From Roseateles hydrophilus (GTDB taxonomy: Bacteria > Pseudomonadota > Gammaproteobacteria > Burkholderiales > Burkholderiaceae_C): a DNA stretch of 64,000 nt. Location of the stretch: positions 186,001-250,000 of the forward strand of contig NZ_JAPPUY010000003.1 in NCBI RefSeq assembly GCF_026712245.1, read 5' to 3'. Positions 41,099 to 50,794 of the stretch are shown piece after piece. The translations under genes were made by a program, and so were the position numbers. Each line of letters starts with the position of its first letter. The stretch's first letter is position 1. The notes below the pieces were generated by a model. It was not told the DNA's origin, did no database searches, and was given only the letters and a program-made list of their open reading frames with translations.

Positions 41099-41542
41099 TC
41101 AGTGGGTGGATTCGGCCAGGGCCTTCAGGCGCTGCAGCGCGCGGGGCCAGGTGTCTCGCAGGAAGGCAAGGAAGCCGTCATTCCAGCTTTGCAGGTGCAC
41201 CGTCAGCTGCGTGCCACCCCCGGGCAGGGCGCTGAACTCGTAGCGCTCATGGGCCGGCGTGGCGGCCAGCGGGCTGTCGGCCACGGGCCGGCCGGCGCTG
41301 ATCTCGCCCACCAGGCGCAGCGACAGGCGCTCATGCAGCCGGTGCTCGTCGACGATGGCCTCCATGCCGTTGCCGTCCGGGTCGCGGAACACGATGCGCG
41401 CGCCCTGCGCCCACGAGCCCTCGTAGGTCGAGCCCTCGCAGAAGGCACGCGTCCAGTCGGCGTAGGTGGTGGCGTCGAACATGCAGTCCCACACGCGCGC
41501 CACGGGCGCGGCGATGACGATGTCGTAGTGCAGGTCTTGCAT
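41099..41542 (-). CDS. SRPBCC (START/AHSA1-like) domain protein
   Basis: 147 residues. The START/AHSA1 pattern is visible: YDIVIAAPVARVWDCMFDATTYADWTRAF at the N-terminus and a long C-terminal helix with GFLAFLRDTWPRALQRLKALAE. The ATG at 41542 was chosen because a GAGGAG ribosome binding site lies 6 nt upstream; the ATG at 41548 would leave no spacing. Such proteins bind hydrophobic ligands; the ligand is unknown. It belongs to the ECF42/DGPF cluster, 10 bp after the second DGPF gene. Confidence 0.85.
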   Translation of the reverse strand: MQDLHYDIVIAAPVARVWDCMFDATTYADWTRAFCEGSTYEGSWAQGARIVFRDPDGNGMEAIVDEHRLHERLSLRLVGEISAGRPVADSPLAATPAHERYEFSALPGGGTQLTVHLQSWNDGFLAFLRDTWPRALQRLKALAESTH

Positions 41543-41552
41543 GCGCATCTCC

Positions 41553-41957
41553 TCAGGCGCCGCCGATGGCCATGTCGCCACCGGGCGCGAAGTCGGCCTC
41601 TTCGTACAGCCGGCGCACCTCGATCTCGCAGGCGATGCCGACGAAAGGCATGGGGAAGCGGCGGGCCCAGGCGCGGGCCTCGGCCTCGTCGCGCACCTGG
41701 ATCAGCGTGTAGCCGGCGATCAGCTCCTTGGCTTCGGCGAAGGGGCCGTCCAGCACCTCCACGCGGCCGTCGGCGCCGTAGCGCTGGCGCCAGCCGTCGC
41801 GGCTGGGGCGCAGGCCGGCACCGTCCAGCAGCACACCGGCGCGGGCCATTTCGCCGTGGAAGGCACCCATGGCCTCGAACAGCGGGGCGTACTCAGGGCC
41901 GGGTGGGTCGCCGCGCTCGCTGACGGCATTGGCGCGGACTTGGATCATGAATCGCAT
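41553..41957 (-). CDS. YCII-related DGPF protein (second copy)
   Basis: 134 residues starting at the ATG at 41957, with AGGAGA 8 nt upstream. It carries the family hallmark VLDGPFAEAKELIAGY and the N-terminal MRFMIQVRAN strand of the dimeric ferredoxin-like YCII fold. The DGPF family is the usual companion of ECF42 sigma factors and their main predicted regulatory target, but no biochemical function is established. 147 bp separate it from the first DGPF gene, so an internal promoter is possible. Confidence 0.88.
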   Translation of the reverse strand: MRFMIQVRANAVSERGDPPGPEYAPLFEAMGAFHGEMARAGVLLDGAGLRPSRDGWRQRYGADGRVEVLDGPFAEAKELIAGYTLIQVRDEAEARAWARRFPMPFVGIACEIEVRRLYEEADFAPGGDMAIGGA

Positions 41958-42104
41958 CGAGGGCTCTCCTGAAAGGTGGCGGGCAGGCGGTACGCGCTGC
42001 CTTCCAAGCCACGACGATCGAGGCACACCGGCCTCGACAGCCCCCGGGAAACTACCGAATCTCCGGGCCGCCCGCGTCCAGCGGGGCGGTACCCGGCGAA
42101 GGGC

Positions 42105-42464
42105 TCACAGGTAGCAGGGGCCCACGCCGCGCACTTCCACGGTGGCCCACTCCGCCGCCGGGCAGCGGGCCGCCCAGGCCAGCGCGACGTCCGGGTCGTC
42201 GGTGTCGAGCAGGAAGTAGCCGCCCACCATCTCCTTGGCCTCGGCGAACGGACCGTCCAGCACCTGCACCGAACCGTCGCGTTTGGCCAGGCGTCTGGCC
42301 GCCGTGCCCAGGGAGTTGACGCCCAGCAGCAGGCCCTCGGCCTGCAGCAGGCCGGCAAAGTCCAGCATGCGCTGGTAGGCCACCTCGCCGTCGGCGCGGC
42401 CGCGTTCGGCGCGCTGGCCCGGGGGTTCGACGATGAGCAGCATCTGCGGCATGGCGGCATCCAT
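42105..42464 (-). CDS. YCII-related DGPF protein (first copy)
   Basis: 119 residues from the ATG at 42464; an ATG at 42452 (MPQMLLIVEP) is equally plausible, and neither has a strong ribosome binding site. The DGPF hallmark is VLDGPFAEAKEMVGGYFLLD. It shares fold and motif with the downstream DGPF gene but differs over most positions, so it is an old duplication rather than a recent one. It is the first gene of the ECF42 cluster. A TGTCGC word (42494-42499 on the minus strand) lies 30 bp before the ATG and might be part of an ECF-type -35, a weak observation. Confidence 0.85.
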   Translation of the reverse strand: MDAAMPQMLLIVEPPGQRAERGRADGEVAYQRMLDFAGLLQAEGLLLGVNSLGTAARRLAKRDGSVQVLDGPFAEAKEMVGGYFLLDTDDPDVALAWAARCPAAEWATVEVRGVGPCYL

Positions 42465-42565
42465 CTTGGATAGGAACGGGCGGCGATTCTGACGCGACAC
42501 CGGGGCCCGCCGCCACAGCGGCTGGGGTGTAATCTGCCTAAGCACGCGACTCTGTGGAGGACGTG

Positions 42566-44263
42566 ATGGACGACATGACCCATGTCGCGATCTTGCTGGT
42601 GACGGCCACGCCCGGGCTGCCCATCCTCGGCGCGGCCTCCGGGCACGCCAAGGTGCTGGGCTACGACCCGCAGGCGCTGCGCGACATGCCGCTGGCCGCG
42701 CTGTGCCCGACCCACCAACCCGACGGCCGCGCATCCGCCGCGCTGCTGGACGAACTGCTGGCCCAGGTGCAGCAGGACGGCGCCGCGAGCCTGCGCTGGA
42801 CCTTCGAGACCCGCAACGGCGAGCATCGCCCCCACGAACTGCACCTGACCCTGAACCTGCGCGACGACGGCGCGCAGCTGGCCGTGTGCATGGTGGACAT
42901 CAGCCGCATGCAGTTCGCCGAACGGCTGAACGAGGCGAAGAACGAGCTGTTGGAGATGGTGGCCACCGGCCAGCCGCTGTCGCCCGTGCTCGCGCGGCTG
43001 ACGGCGCTCATCGAGGCGCCGTTTGATGGCCTGTACTGCACCGTGCTGCTGCTGGACCTGGACGGCCGCCACGTGCGCCCCGGCGCCGGGCCGCGCATGC
43101 CGGCCGAGTACATGCAGGCGCTGGATGGCGCCGAGATCGGGCCCACGGCGGGCTCGTGCGGCACGGCCATGTTCGATGACCGCGTGGTCATCGTCGACAA
43201 CATCGCCACGCACCCGCTGTGGACGAACTACCGCGACCTGGCACTGCCCTACGGCTTCAAGGCCTGCTGGTCGGCGCCGATCCACGGGCCGCAGCGCGGC
43301 GTCATCGGCAGCTTTGCGATGTACTACCGCGAGGTGCGCCGCCCCACGCCCGAGGAACTGGCGGCGCTGCACGCGGCCAGCCACCTGGCCGGCATCGCCA
43401 TCGACCAGGCGCGCCGCAGCGAGGAACGCCAGCGCGCCGCGCAATGGCTGGAAGAGCAGGTGCAGGCGCGCACCCGCGAGCTGCTGGCCGCGCAGGACGA
43501 GCTGGTCAACAGCCGCAAGCTGGCCGCGCTGGGGCGGCTGCTGTCCGGCATCTCGCACGAGCTGAACACGCCGCTGGGCAATGCGCTGCTCAGCGCCAGC
43601 GCGCTGCGCGCGGGCAGCGCCGGCTTCGCCGAGCGCCTGGCGGGCGGCCAGCCGCTCAAGCGCCAGGAGCTGACCGACTGGCTGACGCAGACCCGCGAGG
43701 GCGCCACGCTGGTGGAGCAGAACGTGGACCGCGCGCTGCGGCTGATCAGCCGCTTCCGCCAGCTCACCGACGGCAGCGGCCATGCCGAGCGCACGCGCTT
43801 CGACCTGCGCGACGCCGTGCTGCGCGCCTGGGCCCGCGTGCAGGCGCGGCTGAGCGTGGAGCAGGTGCAACTGGCCTGCGAGCTGCCCGCCGGGCTGATG
43901 CTGGACAGCTATCCCGAGGCGCTGCTGCAGGTGCTGGAGCAGCTGATGGAAAACGCCTGCCTGCATGGGCTGCAGCCACTGGGCAGCGGCCGGCCCGCGC
44001 AGCTGCGTGTCAGCGTTCGTCGGTGCGCCGATGAGCGCCGGCTCGCGCTGCTGCTGCAGGACAACGGCGTGGGCATGCCCGCCGCCGACGTCGCCCGCGC
44101 CTGCGAGCCCTTCTTCACCACCACCTTCGGCCGCGGCGGCAGCGGGCTGGGTCTGTTCGTCGCACACAGCCTGGTGGGCGGCATGCTGGGCGGCAGCCTG
44201 CAGCTGGACAGCCAGCCCGCCGAGGGCACGACCGTGCGGCTGGAGCTGCCCCTGGCCTTGTAG
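42566..44263 (+). CDS. PAS-GAF sensor histidine kinase (orphan)
   Basis: 565 residues from the ATG at 42566, preceded by GGAGG; a GTG at 42554 is too close to that site. No membrane segments, so cytoplasmic. A PAS-like domain (about 8-120), a GAF domain (about 135-285; AGSCGTAMFDDRVVIVDNI, a motif seen in light or redox sensing GAF domains), a coiled coil (about 285-315), a HisKA dimerisation helix with His331 in ISHELNTPLGN, and an HATPase domain with LMENACLHGL, DNGVGMP and GSGLGLFVAHSLV. No response regulator is adjacent, and the kinase is divergent from the DGPF cluster across about 100 bp. Signal and partner unknown. Confidence 0.9.
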   Translation: MDDMTHVAILLVTATPGLPILGAASGHAKVLGYDPQALRDMPLAALCPTHQPDGRASAALLDELLAQVQQDGAASLRWTFETRNGEHRPHELHLTLNLRDDGAQLAVCMVDISRMQFAERLNEAKNELLEMVATGQPLSPVLARLTALIEAPFDGLYCTVLLLDLDGRHVRPGAGPRMPAEYMQALDGAEIGPTAGSCGTAMFDDRVVIVDNIATHPLWTNYRDLALPYGFKACWSAPIHGPQRGVIGSFAMYYREVRRPTPEELAALHAASHLAGIAIDQARRSEERQRAAQWLEEQVQARTRELLAAQDELVNSRKLAALGRLLSGISHELNTPLGNALLSASALRAGSAGFAERLAGGQPLKRQELTDWLTQTREGATLVEQNVDRALRLISRFRQLTDGSGHAERTRFDLRDAVLRAWARVQARLSVEQVQLACELPAGLMLDSYPEALLQVLEQLMENACLHGLQPLGSGRPAQLRVSVRRCADERRLALLLQDNGVGMPAADVARACEPFFTTTFGRGGSGLGLFVAHSLVGGMLGGSLQLDSQPAEGTTVRLELPLAL

Positions 44264-44301
44264 CCCGGGCGCGGCCGGCTGGCCCGAAAATCGCCGCCAC
44301 C

Positions 44302-44610
44302 ATGAGCGCCGCCTTCGATTGCCAGCGCTGCGGCGCTTGCTGCGCGCAGTTCCGTGTGTCCTTCTACTGGGCCGAGGCCGATGACGCGCCCGGCGGCACC
44401 GTGCCCGTGGCGCTGACCCGGCCGGTCGGCACGCTGCACCGCTGCATGGCCGGCACCGAGGCCCGCCCCGTGCGCTGCGTGGCGCTGCAGGGCGAGGTGG
44501 GGCGGGCGGTGGGCTGCGCCATCTACGCGCAGCGCGCCAGCACCTGCCGCGAGGTGCAGCCTGGCGACACGCAATGCCTCAAGGCCCGCGCGGCCCACGG
44601 TCTGGGCTGA
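44302..44610 (+). CDS. YkgJ-family cysteine cluster protein
   Basis: 102 residues with a Cys-rich start, Cys7, Cys10, Cys13, Cys14 (CQRCGACC), and further cysteines in HRCMAG, VRCVAL, VGCAIYAQR and STCREVQPGD. This spacing is the zinc/iron-binding pattern of YkgJ (UPF0153-type) proteins, some of which resemble ferredoxin-like or metal-chelating domains. Function is not established. It follows the histidine kinase by 38 bp and is convergent with the arsenic operon. Confidence 0.88.
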   Translation: MSAAFDCQRCGACCAQFRVSFYWAEADDAPGGTVPVALTRPVGTLHRCMAGTEARPVRCVALQGEVGRAVGCAIYAQRASTCREVQPGDTQCLKARAAHGLG

Positions 44611-44623
44611 GCGGGCGCGCGCC

Positions 44624-45055
44624 TCAGCGAACAAGCGAGCGACGGTGGCCGTTGTCGTGGATGAGTTCGCCGTCTTCCTTGGTGAACGGCGGCAACGGGC
44701 CCACCGGCAGCAGCGCCAGCACCGCCTCGGACGGCCGACACAGCGCCGTGCCCAGCGGCGTGACGACAAGCGGCCGGTTCAGCAGCACCGGGTGCTGGGC
44801 GATGGCGTCCAGCAGCGCGTCGTCGCCCAATGCCGGGTCGGCCAGGCCGAGTTCGGTGAACGCAGCCTCCTTCTCGCGCAGCAGCGCACGCAGCGGCTGG
44901 CCCGTGGCGGCAGCCAGCGCGCGGATCTCGTCGCGCGTGGGCGGCGTCTTCAGGTACTCGACGACGCGGGGTTCGAGGCCGGCATGGCGGATCAGCGCGA
45001 GCACATTGCGCGAGGTGCCGCAGCGGGGGTTGTGGAAGACGGTGATGTCGCTCAT
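44624..45055 (-). CDS. arsC: Arsenate reductase, glutaredoxin-coupled ArsC type
   Basis: 143 residues with the thioredoxin fold of the E. coli plasmid ArsC/YfgD class: ITVFHNPRCGTSRNVLALI with the catalytic Cys12, and FTELGLADPALGDDALLDAI, then LLNRPLVVTPLGTALCRPSE where the arginine following NRP is a substrate ligand. It reduces arsenate with glutathione and glutaredoxin. The start overlaps the aquaporin stop (ATGA). It is the second, unrelated arsenate reductase of the same operon; the other is the low-molecular-weight phosphatase type. Confidence 0.88.
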   Translation of the reverse strand: MSDITVFHNPRCGTSRNVLALIRHAGLEPRVVEYLKTPPTRDEIRALAAATGQPLRALLREKEAAFTELGLADPALGDDALLDAIAQHPVLLNRPLVVTPLGTALCRPSEAVLALLPVGPLPPFTKEDGELIHDNGHRRSLVR

Positions 45056-45702
45056 GGCCGGAAAGCGCCCAGGGCGCGGTGAGCCAGCACTGCCAGCGCC
45101 GCGCCGGCCAGCTGCGCGGCGACGAAGCCGGGCACGCAGGCCGGCGCAATGCCGGCGAAGCTGTCGCTGAACATGCGGCCAAAGGCCGCCGCGGGATTGG
45201 CGAAGGACGTGGACGCCGTGAACCAGTAGGCCGCGCCGATGTAGGCGGCCACCATGGACGAAGCCCGGCCCGCCGGCGCCCGCAGGATGACCAGCAGCAG
45301 GCCGAACGTGGCCACCGCCTCGGCCACCCATTGCCCGGTGCCACTGCGCAGCTTGGTGGAGAACTGCAGCAGCGGCAGCTCGAACATCGCATGCGCCAGC
45401 CAGGCGCCCAGCACCGCGCCCGCCAGCTGCGCCAGCACATAGGGCGGCAACGCGGCGCGCGGCAGCTCGCCACGCCACGCCATCACGGCGCTGACGGCGG
45501 GGTTGAAGTGCGCGCCGCTGATCGGGCCGAACACCTCGATCAGCACATACAGCCCGCCCACGGTGGCTGCCGTGTTGGCCAGCAGTGCCAGCGCGACATT
45601 GCCACCCGACAGCTGTTCGGCCATCACGCCGGAGCCGATGACGATGGCCAGCAGCAGCGCCGTGCCCAGGCCCTCGGCGGCCAGCTTGCGAACCAGCCCC
45701 AC
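45052..45702 (-). CDS. MIP-family channel, AqpS-like (arsenite aquaglyceroporin)
   Basis: 216 residues starting at a GTG at 45702, two bases after the upstream arsC stop; no ATG precedes the first membrane helix. Six hydrophobic segments and two NPA boxes are seen: GAHFNPAVSAVMAWRG and SFANPAAAFGRMF. It lacks the usual Arg directly after the second NPA, having Ala instead and Arg a few residues later, as in ars-associated MIP proteins that pass arsenite. In S. meliloti AqpS replaces ArsB and lets arsenite made by ArsC flow out down its gradient. The context here is the same: ars genes on both sides and no ArsB or Acr3 in the operon. Confidence 0.85.
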   Translation of the reverse strand: MGLVRKLAAEGLGTALLLAIVIGSGVMAEQLSGGNVALALLANTAATVGGLYVLIEVFGPISGAHFNPAVSAVMAWRGELPRAALPPYVLAQLAGAVLGAWLAHAMFELPLLQFSTKLRSGTGQWVAEAVATFGLLLVILRAPAGRASSMVAAYIGAAYWFTASTSFANPAAAFGRMFSDSFAGIAPACVPGFVAAQLAGAALAVLAHRALGAFRP

Positions 45703-45704
45703 GG

Positions 45705-46208
45705 TCAGCGCCCGGCGATGTCGGTCAGTGCCTGCTGCAGCGCAGCGCGGTCCATGCTGGCCAGCGGCAGCTGCAGCAGTTGCAACATGCGATAGCCAAT
45801 GGCCTGGCGCGTCAGCTCGAACGCGCGGCGCTTGCCTTCGTCGCCGCCCTCGGCGTTGGAGGGATCGGGGTAGCCCCAGTGCACCTTGACCGGCTGGCTG
45901 TTGCCGCCGAAGAACACCGGGCACTGTTCGGCCGCCGCGCTGTCGCACACCGTGATGACGATGGCCAGCGGCGGCGCGTCAGGCGTCGTGAACTCATCCC
46001 AGCTCTTGCTGCGATAGCCGCTGGTGTCCACGCCCGCGTTGCGCAGCGCCTCCAGCGCGAAGGGGTTGATGCGGCCACTGGGCGCGCTGCCGGCGCTGTG
46101 GGCCTGCACGTCGACACCCAGGCGGCGGGCCCAGTGATTGAGCATGCCCTCGCTGAGCACGCTGCGGGCGGAGTTGTGGGTGCAGAGGATGAGAACGTGG
46201 GTGGTCAT
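45705..46208 (-). CDS. arsC: Arsenate reductase, low-molecular-weight phosphatase type
   Basis: 167 residues. The P-loop LCTHNSARS holds catalytic Cys9, with Arg in the loop, and the redox pair Cys88 and Cys96 (ITVCDSAAAEQCPVF) matches the three-cysteine relay of thioredoxin-coupled ArsC. The C-terminus (HWGYPDPSNAEGGDEGKRRAFELTRQ region) carries the Asp-Pro general acid of the fold. It lies 3 bp after arsI and 2 bp before the aquaporin gene. Together with the second reductase, arsenate can be reduced using two different electron donors. Confidence 0.9.
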   Translation of the reverse strand: MTTHVLILCTHNSARSVLSEGMLNHWARRLGVDVQAHSAGSAPSGRINPFALEALRNAGVDTSGYRSKSWDEFTTPDAPPLAIVITVCDSAAAEQCPVFFGGNSQPVKVHWGYPDPSNAEGGDEGKRRAFELTRQAIGYRMLQLLQLPLASMDRAALQQALTDIAGR

Positions 46209-46211
46209 GGA

Positions 46212-46688
46212 TCAGCAGCAGCTGTTGTTGGACTTGACGGCAATGCCCACCGGCTTGCCGCGCGACGGGGTGGGGCAGCAGGCCGACGCAGCTTGCGGCG
46301 CCGCCGCCTGGCTGGCGCTGAAGGTGGGGATGTCGGACAGGGTCTGGAAATGCTCCCAGGCAATGCCCTGGGGGTCGGTCACCCAATGCTTGTCGCTGGC
46401 GGCGTAGCAGCAGGTGGTGGCGCCTTCGTCCAGCAGCGCGGCGTCGGCCACGCGGGCGCGGGCCTTCAGCTCGGCCAGTTCCTCGGGCGTGTCGGCCTGG
46501 ATGCCGAGGTGATCCACGCCGGGCTTGCCGCCGCGCGAGGAAATCGCGAAGTTGATGCGCGGGTCGTCCAACATCCACTTGGCGTAGTCGGCCTCCAGCC
46601 GCGTGGGCGCCACGCCGAACAGCTTCTCGTAGAAGGCCACGCTGGCCTGCAGATCCTCGACATGGGCATGCACATGGAAACGCTTCAT
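46212..46688 (-). CDS. arsI: ArsI/CadI-family C-As lyase
   Basis: 158 residues from the ATG at 46688 with AGGAG upstream; the frame from 46706 overlaps arsR and is not used. It is a two-module VOC dioxygenase: KRFHVHAHVEDLQASVAFY at the start, vicinal Cys93-Cys94 (ATTCCYAASDKHW) that bind trivalent organoarsenicals, and iron ligands probably His5, His60 and Glu112. This is the signature of ArsI, which cleaves the carbon-arsenic bond of methylarsenite and aromatic arsenicals to give arsenite. A C-terminal tail with additional Cys pairs (SACCPT and NNSCC) may help capture arsenic. It lies between arsR and arsC. Confidence 0.9.
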   Translation of the reverse strand: MKRFHVHAHVEDLQASVAFYEKLFGVAPTRLEADYAKWMLDDPRINFAISSRGGKPGVDHLGIQADTPEELAELKARARVADAALLDEGATTCCYAASDKHWVTDPQGIAWEHFQTLSDIPTFSASQAAAPQAASACCPTPSRGKPVGIAVKSNNSCC

Positions 46689-46699
46689 CACAAGCTCCT

Positions 46700-47026
46700 T
46701 CAACAACAGGACGGGGATGCGCCAGCGGGCACGGCACAGGCCGAGCCCTGGCAGCAGTTCTCGGTCAGGTAACCGAGCACGGCATTCATGCGCCCGTAGG
46801 CGGCGCGGTAGATCAGGTGGCGGCTGGCACGCTCCTGCGTGACGAGGCCGGCATTCACCAGTTCCTTCAAGTGGAAGGACAGCGTGTTGGCCGGCATGCC
46901 CAGGCCCTCGGCCATGGTGCCGGGCGTGAGGCCGGCGTCACCCGTCACCACCAGCGCGCGGAACACCTTCAGCCGCACGGGCTGGGCCAGCGCAGCCAGG
47001 GCCTTGATCACGTCTTGCTCGTCCAT
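46700..47026 (-). CDS. arsR: ArsR-family arsenic-responsive repressor
   Basis: 108 residues from the ATG at 47026. A winged helix-turn-helix (about 8-85; EGLGMPANTLSFHLKELVNAGLV is the recognition region) is followed by C-terminal Cys91-Cys92 and Cys97 (ENCCQGSAC) plus Cys107-Cys108. The CC-x4-C group resembles the C-terminal arsenite site of Acidithiobacillus AfArsR rather than the ELCVC site of E. coli ArsR. It heads the arsR-arsI-arsC-aqpS-arsC operon and should repress it until arsenite binds. The likely promoter overlaps its start almost directly, so the transcript may be nearly leaderless. Confidence 0.92.
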   Translation of the reverse strand: MDEQDVIKALAALAQPVRLKVFRALVVTGDAGLTPGTMAEGLGMPANTLSFHLKELVNAGLVTQERASRHLIYRAAYGRMNAVLGYLTENCCQGSACAVPAGASPSCC

Positions 47027-47032
47027 ATTTCC

Positions 47033-47061
47033 AGAATACTCGAATTGTTGTGGCGGCACAA
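47033..47061 (-). promoter_or_regulatory. Predicted arsR operon promoter
   Basis: On the minus strand TTGTGC (47056-47061), 17-bp spacer, TATTCT (47033-47038), the last ending 6 bp before the arsR ATG. An ATTCGAGTATTC stretch overlapping the -10 is a plausible operator. If correct, transcription starts at or next to the start codon. Confidence 0.5.
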
Positions 47062-47209
47062 GACACGCAAGCCTCGTACTCGCGTCGTCGCGGCCGCCCG
47101 GGTCTGCACGGCCGCTGCACCCGGTTACACAGCACCGACATCAGGGTGCCACGCGCTTGTGTTCCACTCGACCCCAGCTTGACGATGCCAAGCGCTTGCG
47201 GAGATCTCG

Positions 47210-47452
47210 ATGATCCTGACTGCCCCGGCCACCACGCGGCGAGACATGCTGCGCGACCGATTGCTCGCCACCGTGGACCTGCTCAAGCAGCGCCGGGCGG
47301 CCGAGATCGCTGAGGGCTTCATCGATGACTACGTCGAACTGCACTGGATGGAATGGCGCGGCGGTTCGCTGGCGCTGACGACCACCGGGGAAAACCTCTG
47401 CAAGCACCTGCGGGCGCTGCTGAGCCAGGGCGACAAGCGCGCCGGACGCTGA
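47210..47452 (+). CDS. Small hypothetical protein
   Basis: 80 residues, ATG at 47210 with GGAG 7 nt upstream. It is mainly helical with a charged centre (RRDMLRDRLLATVDLLKQRRAAEIAEGFIDDY) followed by YVELHWMEWRGGSLALTTTGENL, suggesting a small soluble alpha/beta protein. No family recognised. It occupies the gap between arsR and the helicase gene and runs in the same direction as the helicase, 52 bp upstream of it. Codon use is like its neighbours, and no competing frame is better. Confidence 0.55.
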   Translation: MILTAPATTRRDMLRDRLLATVDLLKQRRAAEIAEGFIDDYVELHWMEWRGGSLALTTTGENLCKHLRALLSQGDKRAGR

Positions 47453-47504
47453 CGGCACCCGCCGGGCAGCGCCGTGGCGGCGCGGGCTGTGTTCCACTTC
47501 CGGC

Positions 47505-49745
<2,241 letters not shown>

Positions 49746-49846
49746 CCAGGCCGGGCAGCACGCACGGGCACCTCCCTTGGGATGATCACGCATCAAGCGT
49801 TGCCGCCCGCCAGGCCATCACGCACTCGTCAGGCATGAGGCAGGCG

Positions 49847-50644
49847 TCAGCAGCCGGGTGAAGGGGCCTGACGTTGCCGTCTGCGCAGGCCCAGCATGGC
49901 AACACCAAGCAGAGCCAAGGTACCGGGCTCCGGCAGTTGGCCGACCGGGCCCACGAAGTGCATGAACAGCCCGTCCACCGGATTGGAAAACTGCTTCTCG
50001 AAGTCATTCACGACCTCGAAGGCTGAGCAGCTCGAGCCCGTCTCCGTGCAGTCGTGACTCTGGAACAGTGAGATGAAGACGTCGTTGCCCAACAGGTCAA
50101 ACAGGGTCAGCCTGGCGCCGTACAAGCTCGCATAGGCCGAGTAGGGCGTGTAGGCTGCCAGGTACCCGGGGTAGTCCCCGCTGCCGGGGAAGGCCGGATG
50201 CGCGACGACATCCTTGAGCGGCGCCTGCCCAGAGCCCGGCGGGAATTCGCCAACCGGCGCCAATGCGTCGTTGAAATACCAGTCGAGCGCGTAGGAGCCG
50301 CTCCGCACGCCTCCCTGGAACAGGTGCCCGCTGATGGTCCGGCATTTGTCGACGCAGTAGGAATCGGTGCCGCTGCGAATGGCGCTGACGCTGGTGACGT
50401 TGCCCGCCCCAAGGATGCCGACACCGGAGAAACTCGCATGCTGCAGGTTGGCGCTGGAGAAAAGGCCCTCTGCATCACCACGCAGGATGGCAGCGAGAGA
50501 GGTCGAGCTCAGCGTATTCGCGTCGGGGCCGCTGCGGTCGCCGAAGCTCAGGCTCATGTGCAGCGGTGCCGCCGAGATGCCTAGGCTGACGGTGGCCAGG
50601 ACGGCAGCGACGCTGCGCAACAGGCCAAGAGAAGTGGATGCCAT
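49847..50644 (-). CDS. PEP-CTERM anchored exported protein
   Basis: 265 residues from the ATG at 50644 with an AAGGAG ribosome binding site. A Sec signal peptide ends LGISAA, the body is Ser/Gly/Tyr-rich with two likely disulfides (YCVDKC and HDCTETGSSCSAF), and the C-terminus is PEPGTLALLGVAMLGLRRRQ, i.e. the PEP motif, a hydrophobic helix and an Arg cluster recognised by exosortase EpsH. It would be sorted to the surface or to exopolysaccharide. The body has no recognised domain. A longer frame upstream overlaps the divergent gene and is not supported. Confidence 0.85.
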   Translation of the reverse strand: MASTSLGLLRSVAAVLATVSLGISAAPLHMSLSFGDRSGPDANTLSSTSLAAILRGDAEGLFSSANLQHASFSGVGILGAGNVTSVSAIRSGTDSYCVDKCRTISGHLFQGGVRSGSYALDWYFNDALAPVGEFPPGSGQAPLKDVVAHPAFPGSGDYPGYLAAYTPYSAYASLYGARLTLFDLLGNDVFISLFQSHDCTETGSSCSAFEVVNDFEKQFSNPVDGLFMHFVGPVGQLPEPGTLALLGVAMLGLRRRQRQAPSPGC

Positions 50645-50794
50645 GGTCTGCTCCTTGAAGCGTGGTTGAGAGAACGCAAAACGATCAGACCGAAGCGGTG
50701 CACCATTCATGCCGCGCGCCGAACCTCCGGCACGGCACGACAGAACCGCTGTCGCGGCACACCTGCCACACCCCAACCATCTCGCTGATGCCCC

